Of a DNA stretch of 64,000 bases, positions 1-8,479 are shown in pieces. The stretch comes from Aureimonas sp. AU22 (GTDB taxonomy: Bacteria; Pseudomonadota; Alphaproteobacteria; Rhizobiales; Rhizobiaceae). Location of the stretch: assembly GCF_001463745.1 (NCBI RefSeq), contig NZ_BBWJ01000004.1, positions 186,001-250,000 on the forward strand, in the 5' to 3' direction. The notes under the pieces are model-generated. The model saw nothing but the letters and a program-made list of their open reading frames with translations. It was not told where the DNA came from and ran no database searches. Within the stretch, counting starts at the first letter, position 1, and every line of letters begins with the position of its first letter. The position numbers and the translations under genes are program-made.

Positions 1-1114
1 ATCCGGCGACCGCGCGGATGTTGTCCAGCGTGAAGGTGGCATCGAGGATCGTGGACGATGTGAAGCTGGTGAAGGCGACGTAGAAGAGCGCGAGGTACGG
101 CAGCACGATCGCCAGCACGACATAGACGCCGATCAGCGCGATCGCCGGGAACCGCAAGCCTCGCAGCTTGACCATGCGCATCCGATAGCCGCGGGCCGTC
201 ACGGTGACGAACCGCGACGCGACGCGGGACGCGAAACGGTAGAAGGCGACACCGATCAGGGAGATCCAGAACAAGAGCGTGCCGATGGCCGCGGCGCGGG
301 CGTAGTCGAGCGGAAAGGTGGCGACGGCCCGGTAGATATCGACGGCAAGGAAGGGCATCGACTGCGTGCCGCCGAGCGCGGCAGGGATCGAGAACGTTCC
401 GCAGGTCAGGACGAAGACGAAGAAGAAAGCCGAAACGATGGACGGCCGCACCACGGGGAACGTGACCTTCACGGCCGTCGCGAACGTGCCCGCCCCGTTC
501 AGATAGGACGCCTCCTCCATGGACGGGTCCATGCCCTTCAGCGCCGAGGACACCGTCATGTACGCGTAGGGCACGTTGTAGAGCGCCATGACGAGGATCA
601 CGCCCGTGGATGTCATGACGTTGATCACCGGCCCCGTCGCGCCGAAGAGGTCCCGGGCAAGGACGTTGAGAAGACCCGCATTGGGCGAGGCGAGGATCAG
701 CCACGCCAGCGCCCCGACGAAGGGCGACAGGTACAGGGGCGCGATGACCGCGTTCTCCATCATGCCCTTGGCCGGGAGATCCGTGCGGGCGAGCAGCCAC
801 GCGAGCGCGATGCCGAGGAAGCAGGCGACGAACGAGACGACGAGCGAGGCTCCGACGGTGATGCCGAGTGTCCGGATGAAGGGCCACGTCGTGTAGACCG
901 TCGCGAGGCTGCGCAGCGAGAAGGTCGCACGAGGGTCGACGAATGTCCCGGTTCGGATCGATCCGACGAACATCAGGACGATCGGGACGAGCACCAGGAC
1001 GAACAAAATCGCCCCGAGCGCGAGCGGCAGTACGTAGCCCTTGCGCTGTCTTCTCAACGCCTCGTAGGCGATCGGCTTCGCTGCGCTGCCGGGGGCGTCG
1101 ACGGAGATCGTCAT
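1..1114 (-). CDS. ABC transporter permease, FbpB/AfuB-like (partial)
   Basis: Translated by eye from the ATG at 1114; the frame stays open to the left edge (at least 371 residues), so the C-terminus is missing. It has several hydrophobic segments and an EAA-type loop (EEASYLNGAG) about two thirds along the first half, the cytoplasmic contact for the ATPase. A second hydrophobic block begins near residue 340, as in the fused two-domain permeases of Fe3+/2-aminoethylphosphonate/polyamine importers. The start lies 10 bp after the stop of the binding-protein gene, so the two are one operon. The ATPase is presumably off the left edge. The substrate cannot be read from the sequence. Confidence 0.85.
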   Translation of the reverse strand, partial: MTISVDAPGSAAKPIAYEALRRQRKGYVLPLALGAILFVLVLVPIVLMFVGSIRTGTFVDPRATFSLRSLATVYTTWPFIRTLGITVGASLVVSFVACFLGIALAWLLARTDLPAKGMMENAVIAPLYLSPFVGALAWLILASPNAGLLNVLARDLFGATGPVINVMTSTGVILVMALYNVPYAYMTVSSALKGMDPSMEEASYLNGAGTFATAVKVTFPVVRPSIVSAFFFVFVLTCGTFSIPAALGGTQSMPFLAVDIYRAVATFPLDYARAAAIGTLLFWISLIGVAFYRFASRVASRFVTVTARGYRMRMVKLRGLRFPAIALIGVYVVLAIVLPYLALFYVAFTSFTSSTILDATFTLDNIRAVAG

Positions 1115-1124
1115 CGGACCGCCC

Positions 1125-2255
1125 TCACCGTCCGAAGATCTGGTTCCACTCGGCGATGATGGGTTTCGACGGGTCGACGTAGCCGGGATCGCTGAGGTAG
1201 TCGATGTAGAGATCGGTGGGATCGGCGTACCAGGCTTCCTTGTACCAGTCGGCCTTGGCGGCCTTGCGCGGGTCGACCGTATCGTCGCGAGCGGATGCGA
1301 CCCCGGCCACCTTGAACCATGCGGCCTGCCCTTCGGCGCTTGCGGCCCATTCCTGGAACAATCGGGCGGCGTTGGGGTGGGGCGCGCCCGCCGAAATTGC
1401 CTGGACGGTCAGATTGGCGGGCGTCGGGCTGGGAAAGATCCAGCGGATCGGCGCACCCTTCAGATAGAGCCCGCCCATATCGCTTTGCGACGCCTGATCG
1501 ACGATCGCATGCTCGCCGGCCGCCATGCGGTCGTACATCGGCGACTTGCTCTCGTAGACCTGCGGTTTGAGCGCCGCCATCTTCTCCTCGAAGGCCGGCC
1601 CGAACTGATCGCGCTTGCCGCCGAGGAACATGTAGACATAGGAATAGCTCGAGCCGCCCGAGGCTGGCGTGCCGGTCGCGATACGGCCCGCCCACCGCGG
1701 ATCCGTGAGGGCGTTCCAGCCCTGCTCGCGGATCGAAGCCTCTTCTTCGGGCGTGACCTTGGTCGAATTCCAGGCGATGCCCATGGCGTTGACGAAGACG
1801 GTGTACCAGACCCCGTCCTTCTTCATCGACGGACGGATCCCCGAGCCGGACGGAGGGGCATAGTCCGCGATGAGACCCTCGTCATCAGCCGATTCGATGA
1901 GAACGGTATCGGTGATCTGCACGACGTCGGCGATGTGCTGTCCGACGCGCTCCTCGGTCAGCCAACGTTCGAACAACGGATAGCTGGGCCCGCGCACATT
2001 CTGCGTGGTGATGCCGTATTTCTTGGTGAACTCGGCGGTCCACACCGCCGTCGGGTCGATGGCGGTCGTGTGGTAGTAAGTTAACGTTCCCTCGGCCTTC
2101 GCCGCGGCAACGAGGTCGGCGGGCACGCCTTCGGACGTTGCCTGCGCGTGTGCGGACATCGGCGCGCCGGGCAGCATGACCGCGAGCCCCCCGACGAGCA
2201 AAGTGCCGAGTAATGCACGGCGGGTCCGCGAGACCCGATGCCGGTTCTTGTTCAT
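1125..2255 (-). CDS. extracellular solute-binding protein (family 1, Fe3+/phosphonate-type)
   Basis: 376 residues. I chose the ATG at 2255 because GGGAGG lies just upstream and the product then begins MNKNRHRVSRTRR, followed by a hydrophobic signal peptide ending AHAQA; an open frame to 2435 would cross the operator. The mature part starts with LVAAAKAEGTLTYYHTT, typical of FbpA/AfuA/PhnS-like periplasmic binding proteins that bind ferric ion, thiamine, polyamine or phosphonates. It is the first gene of an operon with the permease downstream and is divergent from a GntR-family gene. The ligand is not resolved. Confidence 0.88.
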   Translation of the reverse strand: MNKNRHRVSRTRRALLGTLLVGGLAVMLPGAPMSAHAQATSEGVPADLVAAAKAEGTLTYYHTTAIDPTAVWTAEFTKKYGITTQNVRGPSYPLFERWLTEERVGQHIADVVQITDTVLIESADDEGLIADYAPPSGSGIRPSMKKDGVWYTVFVNAMGIAWNSTKVTPEEEASIREQGWNALTDPRWAGRIATGTPASGGSSYSYVYMFLGGKRDQFGPAFEEKMAALKPQVYESKSPMYDRMAAGEHAIVDQASQSDMGGLYLKGAPIRWIFPSPTPANLTVQAISAGAPHPNAARLFQEWAASAEGQAAWFKVAGVASARDDTVDPRKAAKADWYKEAWYADPTDLYIDYLSDPGYVDPSKPIIAEWNQIFGR

Positions 2256-2311
2256 GACGATCCCTCCCAGACCTCGCGGCAGAACGTTCCGAGACGCTTC
2301 GCTCACCCTCG

Positions 2312-2329
2312 TACATTTGCGCAAATGTA
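2312..2329. promoter_or_regulatory. perfect 18-bp palindrome, probable GntR operator
   Basis: TACATTTGCGCAAATGTA is a perfect palindrome in the 131-bp divergent region between the binding-protein gene (start 2255) and the GntR-family regulator (start 2387). It lies 57 bp upstream of one start and 58 bp upstream of the other, so it is centred between them. Inferred to be the operator for the adjacent regulator. Confidence 0.7.
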
Positions 2330-2386
2330 TTTGCTCGTCAACCGGGCTTGGCGTAGCTAGGATGAACTGCCGATCGGGAGACACAC

Positions 2387-3115
2387 GTGCAGCGCCGACG
2401 AACGTCCGAAGACCTTCCCCTGAACGAACCGACATACCTTCGGGTAAAGCGGGCGATCATCGCCGACCTTGCCGATGGCGGCTTCGTCCCCGGCACCCAT
2501 CTGACGATCGAGACGCTGACATCCCGATACAAGGTCAGCCATATGCCGATCCGCGAGGCGCTGCGGCAACTGGAGGGCGAAGGCATCCTGATCTCGATCG
2601 CGCATCGCGGCTTTCGCATCGAAGCGATCACCGAGGGCTACATCCGCAACATCTACGATATCCGCGTGGGGATCGAATCCATGCTCGCGCGGCGCGCCGT
2701 CGAACTCGCCTCGAAGGACGACATCGAGAACATCCGGGCGATGCACGAGGATCTCAACGTGCTGATCCGATCCGCCAAGCCCATGGTCGCCTCGCGCGAG
2801 AACATCGCCTTCCACGAACGCATCTATTCGATCGCGGACAATCCGGAGGCCGAGACGATCCTGGAAGGGCGAACCCGCGTCGTACGGACGGTCGCCGACA
2901 GTTTGGGGGGATACCATCCGGACATCGTCGAAGATGTCATCCGCGAGCACGAAGCGATGGTGGCGGCCTTTGAACGACGTGACCCCGCCGCCGCGGGACA
3001 AGCCGTCTTCGATCATGTCACGGCCGCCCGCGACAGACTATTGGCAAACATGGCGTCGCACGAGGGTTTCGCAAAGGACGCCGACGCTGCCCCGTTTCAG
3101 GCTTCGAACGGCTAG
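2387..3115 (+). CDS. GntR-family transcriptional regulator, FCD (FadR) subfamily
   Basis: 242 residues from a GTG start preceded by CGGGAG at 2374-2379. Residues about 15-78 form the winged helix (YLRVKRAIIADLADGGF..IREALRQLEGEGILI..HRGFRI). Residues about 88-225 are an all-helical FCD ligand domain with conserved acidic and His positions (YDIRVGIESMLARRAVELA, FHERIYSIADN, EHEAMVAAFERRD) that usually hold a metal and a small carboxylate. Divergent from the importer it probably represses, with a palindrome midway. Ligand unknown; the importer substrate or a breakdown product is the natural guess. Confidence 0.9.
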   Translation: MQRRRTSEDLPLNEPTYLRVKRAIIADLADGGFVPGTHLTIETLTSRYKVSHMPIREALRQLEGEGILISIAHRGFRIEAITEGYIRNIYDIRVGIESMLARRAVELASKDDIENIRAMHEDLNVLIRSAKPMVASRENIAFHERIYSIADNPEAETILEGRTRVVRTVADSLGGYHPDIVEDVIREHEAMVAAFERRDPAAAGQAVFDHVTAARDRLLANMASHEGFAKDADAAPFQASNG

Positions 3116-3336
3116 AGTGCAGCGTCGATCGTCGCACCGCGAACGGCATCGAGGGCACGCAGAACCATCGGCGCGGCCAAGCCCTTGCAGGATATGACGC
3201 GATACGCGTCCCCCGCCTTCGCCCTCCCCTGCGGGTAACGGGGCGAGATTGCCGTCGTATCGAGGAGCGGCAGCCGTTCGCTGGCTTGCCGCGGGCGGAT
3301 GATCACGACCGAAGACGGGCCGTTCGCATCATGCAA
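3112..3336 (-). CDS. possible small hypothetical protein
   Basis: A 74-codon open frame with a TTG start that overlaps the end of the SDR gene by 8 bp. It ends on a CTAG shared with the stop of the convergent GntR gene (3112-3115). The product (SSVVIIRPRQASERLPLL..AYRVISCKGLAAPMVLRAL) has no motif I recognise and no clear ribosome binding site. It is the only candidate in the 213-bp interval after the SDR gene and may be spurious. Confidence 0.25.
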   Translation of the reverse strand: MHDANGPSSVVIIRPRQASERLPLLDTTAISPRYPQGRAKAGDAYRVISCKGLAAPMVLRALDAVRGATIDAAL

Positions 3337-4069
3337 TGGCGCCTCCGTCGGCCGTCAGGGTGGCGCCCGTGATGATGCTCGCCGCGGAACTCGCAAGGAA
3401 AACCACGACGTTCGCGATCTCCCTCGGCTCGCCGAACCGCCCCAGGGACGTGAGGCTCCGCTGGAAGTCGGCGGCCGCACCGTCCGCCGGGTTGGCATCG
3501 GTGTCGACGGAACCGGGTTGCACGAGGTTCACCGTGATGCCCTGCGGCCCGAGTTCCCGTGACAGACCGCGCGTGAACGAGCTGAGGGCTGCCTTGGACA
3601 TGGCGTAGGCGGTTACGCCCGGAAACGGAACACGCTCGCCGAGGCTCGAACCGATCGTGATGATGCGCCCTCCTTCACCGAGGTGAGGAACCGCCGCCTT
3701 GGCAAACAGCACCGGCGCGCGCACGTTGACGTCCAGCAAGGCCTGAAACTCGTTCAAGTCGATATCCGCAATGGGTCCAGCGTGGCCGATGGCGGCGCTG
3801 TTGACGAGGATGTCCAGGCCACCGAGCGTTTCGACGCATTCGCGAATGGAGCGCGTGATCGCCTGCGGGTCGGCGCTGTCGGCCTGGATGGCGCGTGCGC
3901 GGCGCCCCGTCGCTGCGATGGACGCGGCCGTGCTTTCCGCCCGTTCGGCCGAGCGCTGATAGGTGAAGGCGACGTCCGCGCCATTTTCCGCCAAAGCCAG
4001 CGCGATCGCCGCGCCGATGCCCCGCGAGCCGCCGGTTACGAGGGCTCGCTTTCCCTTCAGATCGATCAT
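3329..4069 (-). CDS. SDR-family NAD(P)-dependent oxidoreductase (FabG-like)
   Basis: 246 residues, the usual length for classical short-chain dehydrogenases. Seen: the nucleotide loop TGGSRGIG (residues 12-19), NSAA at 90-93 in place of NNAG, N114 in LLDVNVRA, the SS pair at 141-142, and the catalytic Y155-x3-K159. The C-terminus ends TGATLTADGGAIA, as in FabG-type enzymes. An acidic residue that would favour NAD is not obvious after beta-2 (FTYQRSAERAE), which fits NADP. The substrate is unknown. It stands alone, convergent to the GntR gene and 552 bp from the next gene upstream. Confidence 0.9.
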   Translation of the reverse strand: MIDLKGKRALVTGGSRGIGAAIALALAENGADVAFTYQRSAERAESTAASIAATGRRARAIQADSADPQAITRSIRECVETLGGLDILVNSAAIGHAGPIADIDLNEFQALLDVNVRAPVLFAKAAVPHLGEGGRIITIGSSLGERVPFPGVTAYAMSKAALSSFTRGLSRELGPQGITVNLVQPGSVDTDANPADGAAADFQRSLTSLGRFGEPREIANVVVFLASSAASIITGATLTADGGAIA

Positions 4070-4621
4070 GTCACCATCCCTCGATGTCTCGTGAAGTGTT
4101 TCGCATTGGGATTACCCGCCGATGCCTTCGGCCGTTTCCCTGCAGTTCAGTCCAGCTGGAAGCTCAGACGCCTGACAACTCAGTCGACGAGACTGAGGAC
4201 AGTAGACGCGACTGGCGCGCAACTGAGTTGTCCGTCGGGGAACGCCGGGGCAACGGACGCGCGTCTTGAAACCACGCCCCATCTTTCGGATGGAACATCC
4301 GAGATGCTGAGCGGTCTGATCAACCCGGTCGGCGAGATTTCCCCGTGAAGGGAGCGACGAGCTATCAGACGCACCCCGCTGGCTGCCAACGATCACGGAT
4401 GACGCATCGTGTTGGACGGAGCGTCCTGAATGATACGTGCTTCCAGCCGGGCCAGCCGCATCGCCCGGCGACGCCAACCCATGTCGCAGCGGCAACGAGT
4501 GCGGTCCGACCTTGGCGCCCGGAACGGCGCTTCGGGTCGGCGACGTCGGCCGGCCGGCATCGCACCCCGCAAGGCGTCCCGGGAGCGTCGCGCCGCCCGG
4601 GACAGTTGCACGTGGACCGGA
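4070..4621. other. 552-bp gene-free interval with an inverted repeat
   Basis: No convincing gene. The one structure I see is a nested inverted repeat: GACAACTCAG at 4174-4183 pairs with CTGAGTTGTC at 4223-4232 (10 bp, perfect), and the left arm also forms a shorter hairpin CTCAGTC/GACTGAG at 4180-4198. This puts three copies of ACTGAG/CTCAGT in 60 bp, 105-160 bp upstream of the SDR start. It could be a multi-site operator for the SDR gene. Confidence 0.35.
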
Positions 4622-5272
4622 TCAACCGGCCCGTTCGACCGGCGTATTGAGCAGCTGCTGTTCCCACATGTAAGCGATGCCGCTGCCGCCGACGTGGTCG
4701 ATCAGGACCTCGGTGAGCGGACCGGCCGTATCCGTCCGTGCCCAGTCACGCTGCCATTCGGCGGCCAGGGCGAGCCAGGTCATCATGTTGATGCCGGCCG
4801 CGATCATGCGCTGGATGGCGACCTGATGCGCCTCGACCGACGTGCCTCCGGACGCATCCGTGATGACCGTCACGTCCCAACCTTCACCGGCCGCCTGGAT
4901 CGCCGGCATCGCAACGCAGACCTCGGTCCAGAGCCCCGCGATGACGAGCTGCCTGCGTCCGGTCGCCTCGACGGCGCTGACCACAGTCTTGTCCTCCCAT
5001 GTGTTGATGAAGGTCCGATCGATCACCTCCTGGCCGGGAAAGACGTCGGTCAGGTGCTTGAAAAGCAGACCGCCGCGCCCCGCGATGACACTGGTCAGGA
5101 TCGTGGGAACGCCGAAGGCTTTGGCGGCCTTCGCCAGCGCGGTCGTGTTGTTCACCACGGCCTGGGGATCGTGGCTGTTCAGGTTGGCCAGTTGGTAGGG
5201 CTGGTGGTCGATCAGGAGAAGCACCGAGTCTTCCGGGCGCAGAAGTGAATCAAGGCCGTTTCGCAGTGTCAT
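4622..5272 (-). CDS. isochorismatase-family hydrolase, YcaC-like
   Basis: 216 residues. The nucleophile cysteine is C119 in GLWTEVCVAMPA, preceded by the usual cis-peptide region, and the conserved aspartate is D22 in LLLIDHQ. As in the YcaC branch, the segment FINTWED replaces the part that carries the catalytic lysine in true isochorismatases and nicotinamidases, so the reaction cannot be named from sequence. A Shine-Dalgarno-like AGGAGGA lies upstream of the ATG. It stands alone between the SDR gene and the Tad genes. Confidence 0.85.
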   Translation of the reverse strand: MTLRNGLDSLLRPEDSVLLLIDHQPYQLANLNSHDPQAVVNNTTALAKAAKAFGVPTILTSVIAGRGGLLFKHLTDVFPGQEVIDRTFINTWEDKTVVSAVEATGRRQLVIAGLWTEVCVAMPAIQAAGEGWDVTVITDASGGTSVEAHQVAIQRMIAAGINMMTWLALAAEWQRDWARTDTAGPLTEVLIDHVGGSGIAYMWEQQLLNTPVERAG

Positions 5273-5509
5273 GGCAGTCCTCCTGAGGTTGCGCGAACAT
5301 CATCGCGGCCGATGAAGGCACCGAGACCTCGTCGACCGAGGGAGAATTGCCATTCCGATTTCCCAGACGGTAGTGTCGCCCGGTGCACTGCTGTGTCGCT
5401 CATCGCGGAACGTGGGATGGACGTCGAGGAGTTGCTGTCGCAGACGCCAACCGCGTGACGGCGACTGCGCAACGAGGCTCCGACGGATGCGCGGGTGACC
5501 TTCCAAGTC

Positions 5510-6058
5510 CTAACAATCCGGACATTCGACCCGACCCCCGACACGAGGATACCGGTATGTCAGCGCCTCCATGGCGAAGGGCTCGGACAGGACGAGGTTG
5601 GAAATCGGGCGGTAGAGATACGACAGTTCGGAGACCACGACGAACTTCGGGCTTGCGGGATCCGTGCTGACCGACAGGGAGATGGGGGAGGCCTTTGCTC
5701 GCGCGTTGCCACCCAATGCGCGCGACCATTTGACGATCCAGTCCCCATTCGGATCGAGTTCGGCACCCGAGACGACGATGCGCAACTGTTCGACGTCGTA
5801 GGGTTCGATGAACTGCCGGGCGACATTCTCGAGCCCGGTCAGTTCCCGGGCGCTGGTGTGCAGTTCACGGCTGGCGATATCCGCGACAGCGCCCGCCACG
5901 CTGTTGAGCTTGCCGAAGAGTGTCAGAGCCATCGTCAGCTGAAAGGCGCCGAAGCAAAGGATCAGCAGGACCGGAAAGACGATGGCGAACTCGACGGCGG
6001 CAACGCCGCGTCGATCGCGAAGCATCGTCTTCCAGCGGCCGGGTCCGGCGAGCGTCAT
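5510..6058 (-). CDS. TadE-like pseudopilin/assembly protein
   Basis: 182 residues. Begins with a short basic stretch, then RRGVAAVEFAIVFPVLLILCFGAF, the TadE signature: a processing-like site followed by a Glu and one membrane helix. The rest is predicted extracytoplasmic and ends with a Cys pair (ECPDC). Its ATG overlaps the stop of the preceding gene by one base (TGATG), so the three genes are translationally coupled. In other bacteria TadE/F are minor pseudopilins of Flp/Tad pili; no motor or secretin gene is in this window, so these may act in an accessory or orphan system. Confidence 0.85.
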   Translation of the reverse strand: MTLAGPGRWKTMLRDRRGVAAVEFAIVFPVLLILCFGAFQLTMALTLFGKLNSVAGAVADIASRELHTSARELTGLENVARQFIEPYDVEQLRIVVSGAELDPNGDWIVKWSRALGGNARAKASPISLSVSTDPASPKFVVVSELSYLYRPISNLVLSEPFAMEALTYRYPRVGGRVECPDC

Positions 6059-6561
6059 CAGTACGGCTCGGACTTCAGGAACGTGCCGACGACGATCAGG
6101 TGGTTACCGCTCTCGAGGGTCGACAGGTATCTCTGCATGAAGTTCGTGATGATCGGCCACTCGTAGGCGACGCGCAGGCTCATGACGATGCTCGATTCTC
6201 CGGCCTCGAACGTCGTTGCGATCGAACCATCCTGTACGATGGGCGGGATGCTGATCCCCTCGAAGGTCGGATAGCGGCGAAGATCGATGTGCAGTTTTTC
6301 GCAGTCGAGGAGATAGCCGACCTCCGCGCAGATCAACGATCGCAACTCCCCGTCGGTCGTCGCGATCGGACTTCCGAGGCGGACCTCGCGCGCCACGCGC
6401 TCCACGGCGTTGTTGATCGAGGTTTCCGCCATGAAGACAAGCGACGTCTCGAGGATGAAGAAAACGACCAGGAAGAATGGCGTGGCAAGCAATCCGAACT
6501 CGACCGCCGTCACCCCGTCCTTTCGCGCGTAGAAAGACCTGATCTCTCGAGCGAACGGCAT
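6058..6561 (-). CDS. TadE/TadF-like pseudopilin
   Basis: 167 residues from the ATG at 6561, which lies one base after the stop of the vWA gene; an upstream extension to 6690 would overlap that gene. The N-terminus reads FYARKDGVTAVEFGLLATPFFLVVFFILETSLVF, the TadE/F motif with Glu in the hydrophobic helix. The remainder contains two Cys (residues about 99 and 107) that could form a disulfide. It is in the middle of the three-gene operon. Confidence 0.85.
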   Translation of the reverse strand: MPFAREIRSFYARKDGVTAVEFGLLATPFFLVVFFILETSLVFMAETSINNAVERVAREVRLGSPIATTDGELRSLICAEVGYLLDCEKLHIDLRRYPTFEGISIPPIVQDGSIATTFEAGESSIVMSLRVAYEWPIITNFMQRYLSTLESGNHLIVVGTFLKSEPY

Positions 6562-6562
6562 G

Positions 6563-8044
6563 TCAGTCCCGGGACAGGCGAACGCGACTGATCGAGTCGC
6601 CGATGTTTCCGAACGCGGTCTGCAGCGACGCGGAATCATTCGCGTCGAAATAGTTGGCTGGGGTGCTGGCGCAGTAGGCCATGAGCGCACGCCCCTCCGA
6701 CGTGTCGACCATGAACGCGACCGTGTAGATCTCGATCTTCTTCGACTTCATGTAGTCGCAGAGCTTGCGGGAGTCGCTGTCGGTGCGCTCCCGCTCCTCC
6801 CTGCGAACCCGTTGATCGGTCGACGACAGTTCCGCATCCGGCTTCTCGCCACCGCGGACGGGACCGTGATGACCCCACCAGTCCTGGAACATCATCGTAT
6901 TCGCTCCATCGGTCATCAGGACGACGATCTTCCTCGGTTTCCGGTTCTTGGGATCGTAGTCGAGCCCTTCCTGGAACGGTGCCGATGCCGACAGAACGTT
7001 CTGACCCCACATCAGTCCGGACGGTATGTACGTGAGGGGTTTGTAGTATGGCTTCTCGACGACCATGCCGTTGACGGCGCTCAGAAGCTTCGCCCGATCC
7101 GTCGTGAGAGGCACGATGGGGTTGGGGCACTTGATCTCGTTGTCGATGATGCCGGGATAGGGAACGGAAGGGTTCGCGTCGGTCACGTTGTAGGGCGGAG
7201 TCGCCTGGGCAAACCGGGACCCCACACAGCCGAACCATTCCCGCTTGTCGGGACCGTCGCAGGTTTCCTTCGGCGGAACGAGAGGCACGACCTCCGATTC
7301 CAGGCAGTCCCCGCCACAGGTGGACGATTGCGGAATGCCGTCTCGCGTCACCGTGCAGGCGAAGGTCGGGCTCCTGCGATGGCAGATCGTCTCCGTCGTC
7401 TGGGTGCGGCACGTGGGGGCGCGCTTGCCTTCGATGCTGAGCCAGGACGCGGAGCGGTATTGCGTTCCGACGTTGACGTAATCAGCATAGGGGACGAGTG
7501 CGATACGAACCTGATCCTGGCCCCCGTCCAGAAGGGTGCCGACCAGCTTCGAGGCGGCGCTCTTCAACGAGGCGAGCTTCTGGCCACTCGTGTTGGGACC
7601 GATCATCGAATAGGTGTTGTCGAGAACCAACGCGACTTCGACCGTTCCCGTCACCTCGCGCTTGGCGATCGAGGCGGCCTGCACATCGAACGCGTCGAAG
7701 CCCGCGATCGACATGAACGTCATGTTCACGGTCGACACCAGGGACAGCTCTATCTGCTTGTCGCTGGTCTTGAGGTCAGCGATCTCGACGGCGTTCAACG
7801 CCCCGGCCGCCCGGTTGCCGTCGATGGTCGCCTCGCCGATCGAGCGCAGCTTGCCCGCCTGCTGCTCCTTGGAGATCGCCATCGCCAGCGAACCGGCATC
7901 GGCCAGATCCTGAAGGTGGACCCGGGCGGTATGAAGACGGTTGAGGTCGATACCCGCGCCGACACCGAAAATCAGAGGAAGAATGAGCAGTGCAGTCAAT
8001 ATAGCAAAATTGCCTTGCTCGTTTCGGATGAATCTCGAGAGCAA
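6563..8044 (-). CDS. TadG-like protein with von Willebrand A domain
   Basis: 493 residues counted from a TTG at 8044. The N-terminal motif NEQGNFAILTALLILPLIFGVGAGIDLNRL is that of TadG, an envelope-anchored Tad protein. A vWA domain starts near residue 155 (VEVALVLDNTYSM), giving the MIDAS DxTxS set, and continues to VLMTDGANTM. A Cys-rich insertion (CRTQTTETICHRR..CTVTRD..CGGDCLE) interrupts it. The start is doubtful: the only strong ribosome site and ATG (8104-8106) sit upstream in another frame, one base off at a T6 run; see the separate entry. Confidence 0.85.
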   Translation of the reverse strand: MLSRFIRNEQGNFAILTALLILPLIFGVGAGIDLNRLHTARVHLQDLADAGSLAMAISKEQQAGKLRSIGEATIDGNRAAGALNAVEIADLKTSDKQIELSLVSTVNMTFMSIAGFDAFDVQAASIAKREVTGTVEVALVLDNTYSMIGPNTSGQKLASLKSAASKLVGTLLDGGQDQVRIALVPYADYVNVGTQYRSASWLSIEGKRAPTCRTQTTETICHRRSPTFACTVTRDGIPQSSTCGGDCLESEVVPLVPPKETCDGPDKREWFGCVGSRFAQATPPYNVTDANPSVPYPGIIDNEIKCPNPIVPLTTDRAKLLSAVNGMVVEKPYYKPLTYIPSGLMWGQNVLSASAPFQEGLDYDPKNRKPRKIVVLMTDGANTMMFQDWWGHHGPVRGGEKPDAELSSTDQRVRREERERTDSDSRKLCDYMKSKKIEIYTVAFMVDTSEGRALMAYCASTPANYFDANDSASLQTAFGNIGDSISRVRLSRD

Positions 8045-8464
8045 ATTGATACCCGCAGCTGTGGATCTCCGGGTATTCGTAGAACAATATCGCCTTAAAA
8101 AATCATGTTCCTCCGACAGTCTGTCGCGAGTTTTTTCGAATGATTACTTTAGGCCCGATTAACGCTCGAATCGATCAAGTGCCGCGGCGAGGCAGGAGAC
8201 GTTCGTGAAGCTCGCAGCCTTCTCGCATCGGCTGGCACGGTCGCAAGGCGTCCGCCGTCACCCTCAGTGTGCAGGCCCACAGGCCGACGAACATCTCGGC
8301 CTCACGGATCTTGCGCAGCCAACCATGGCCGACAAGCGCCAGGCATCCGTTTCCGATTGTCCCCTCTGATGGGGTCTAGGCCATCGGCCCACGATAGCTC
8401 AGGATGAGGCCTGCGACTTGCCATCTTCGAGGACGCTGCCGCGATCCTCGGTGAACTCCTGATC
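8045..8464. other. 420-bp interval: leader of the Tad operon and a possible decayed frame
   Basis: The right part of the Tad leader (8095-8165) is clearly AT-richer than its surroundings and likely holds the minus-strand promoter. Between about 8160 and 8355 the minus strand has an open stretch without a start codon reading LALVGHGWLRKIREAEMFVGLWACTLRVT, which may be the remains of a gene. I see no RNA gene or repeat here. Confidence 0.3.
8095..8114 (-). promoter_or_regulatory. strong SD-ATG followed by a T6 run, out of frame with the TadG-like gene
   Basis: On the minus strand GGAGGAAC precedes ATG (8106-8104), which runs ATG-ATT-TTT-TAA and stops. With one more T in the six-T run (8102-8097) the ATG would read through MIFLRRYC into the vWA gene with no stop. 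This could be a homopolymer error in the assembly, slippage-controlled expression, or a tiny leader peptide. Confidence 0.5.
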
Positions 8465-8479
8465 GTGACGGTGCTCCTT

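Noticed and set aside
1377-2084. Many long open frames antisense to clear genes (for example 1377-2084, 6560-8098, 50732-52552 on plus; 11347-12702 on minus)
   Set aside because: High-GC DNA leaves long stop-free antisense frames. They have Arg/Gly-rich low-complexity products, no ribosome sites, and overlap well-supported genes.
3235-3259. GTAACG-N15-CGTA, close to the ECF promoter motif
   Set aside because: The spacer is one base short and no plus-strand gene follows; likely chance.
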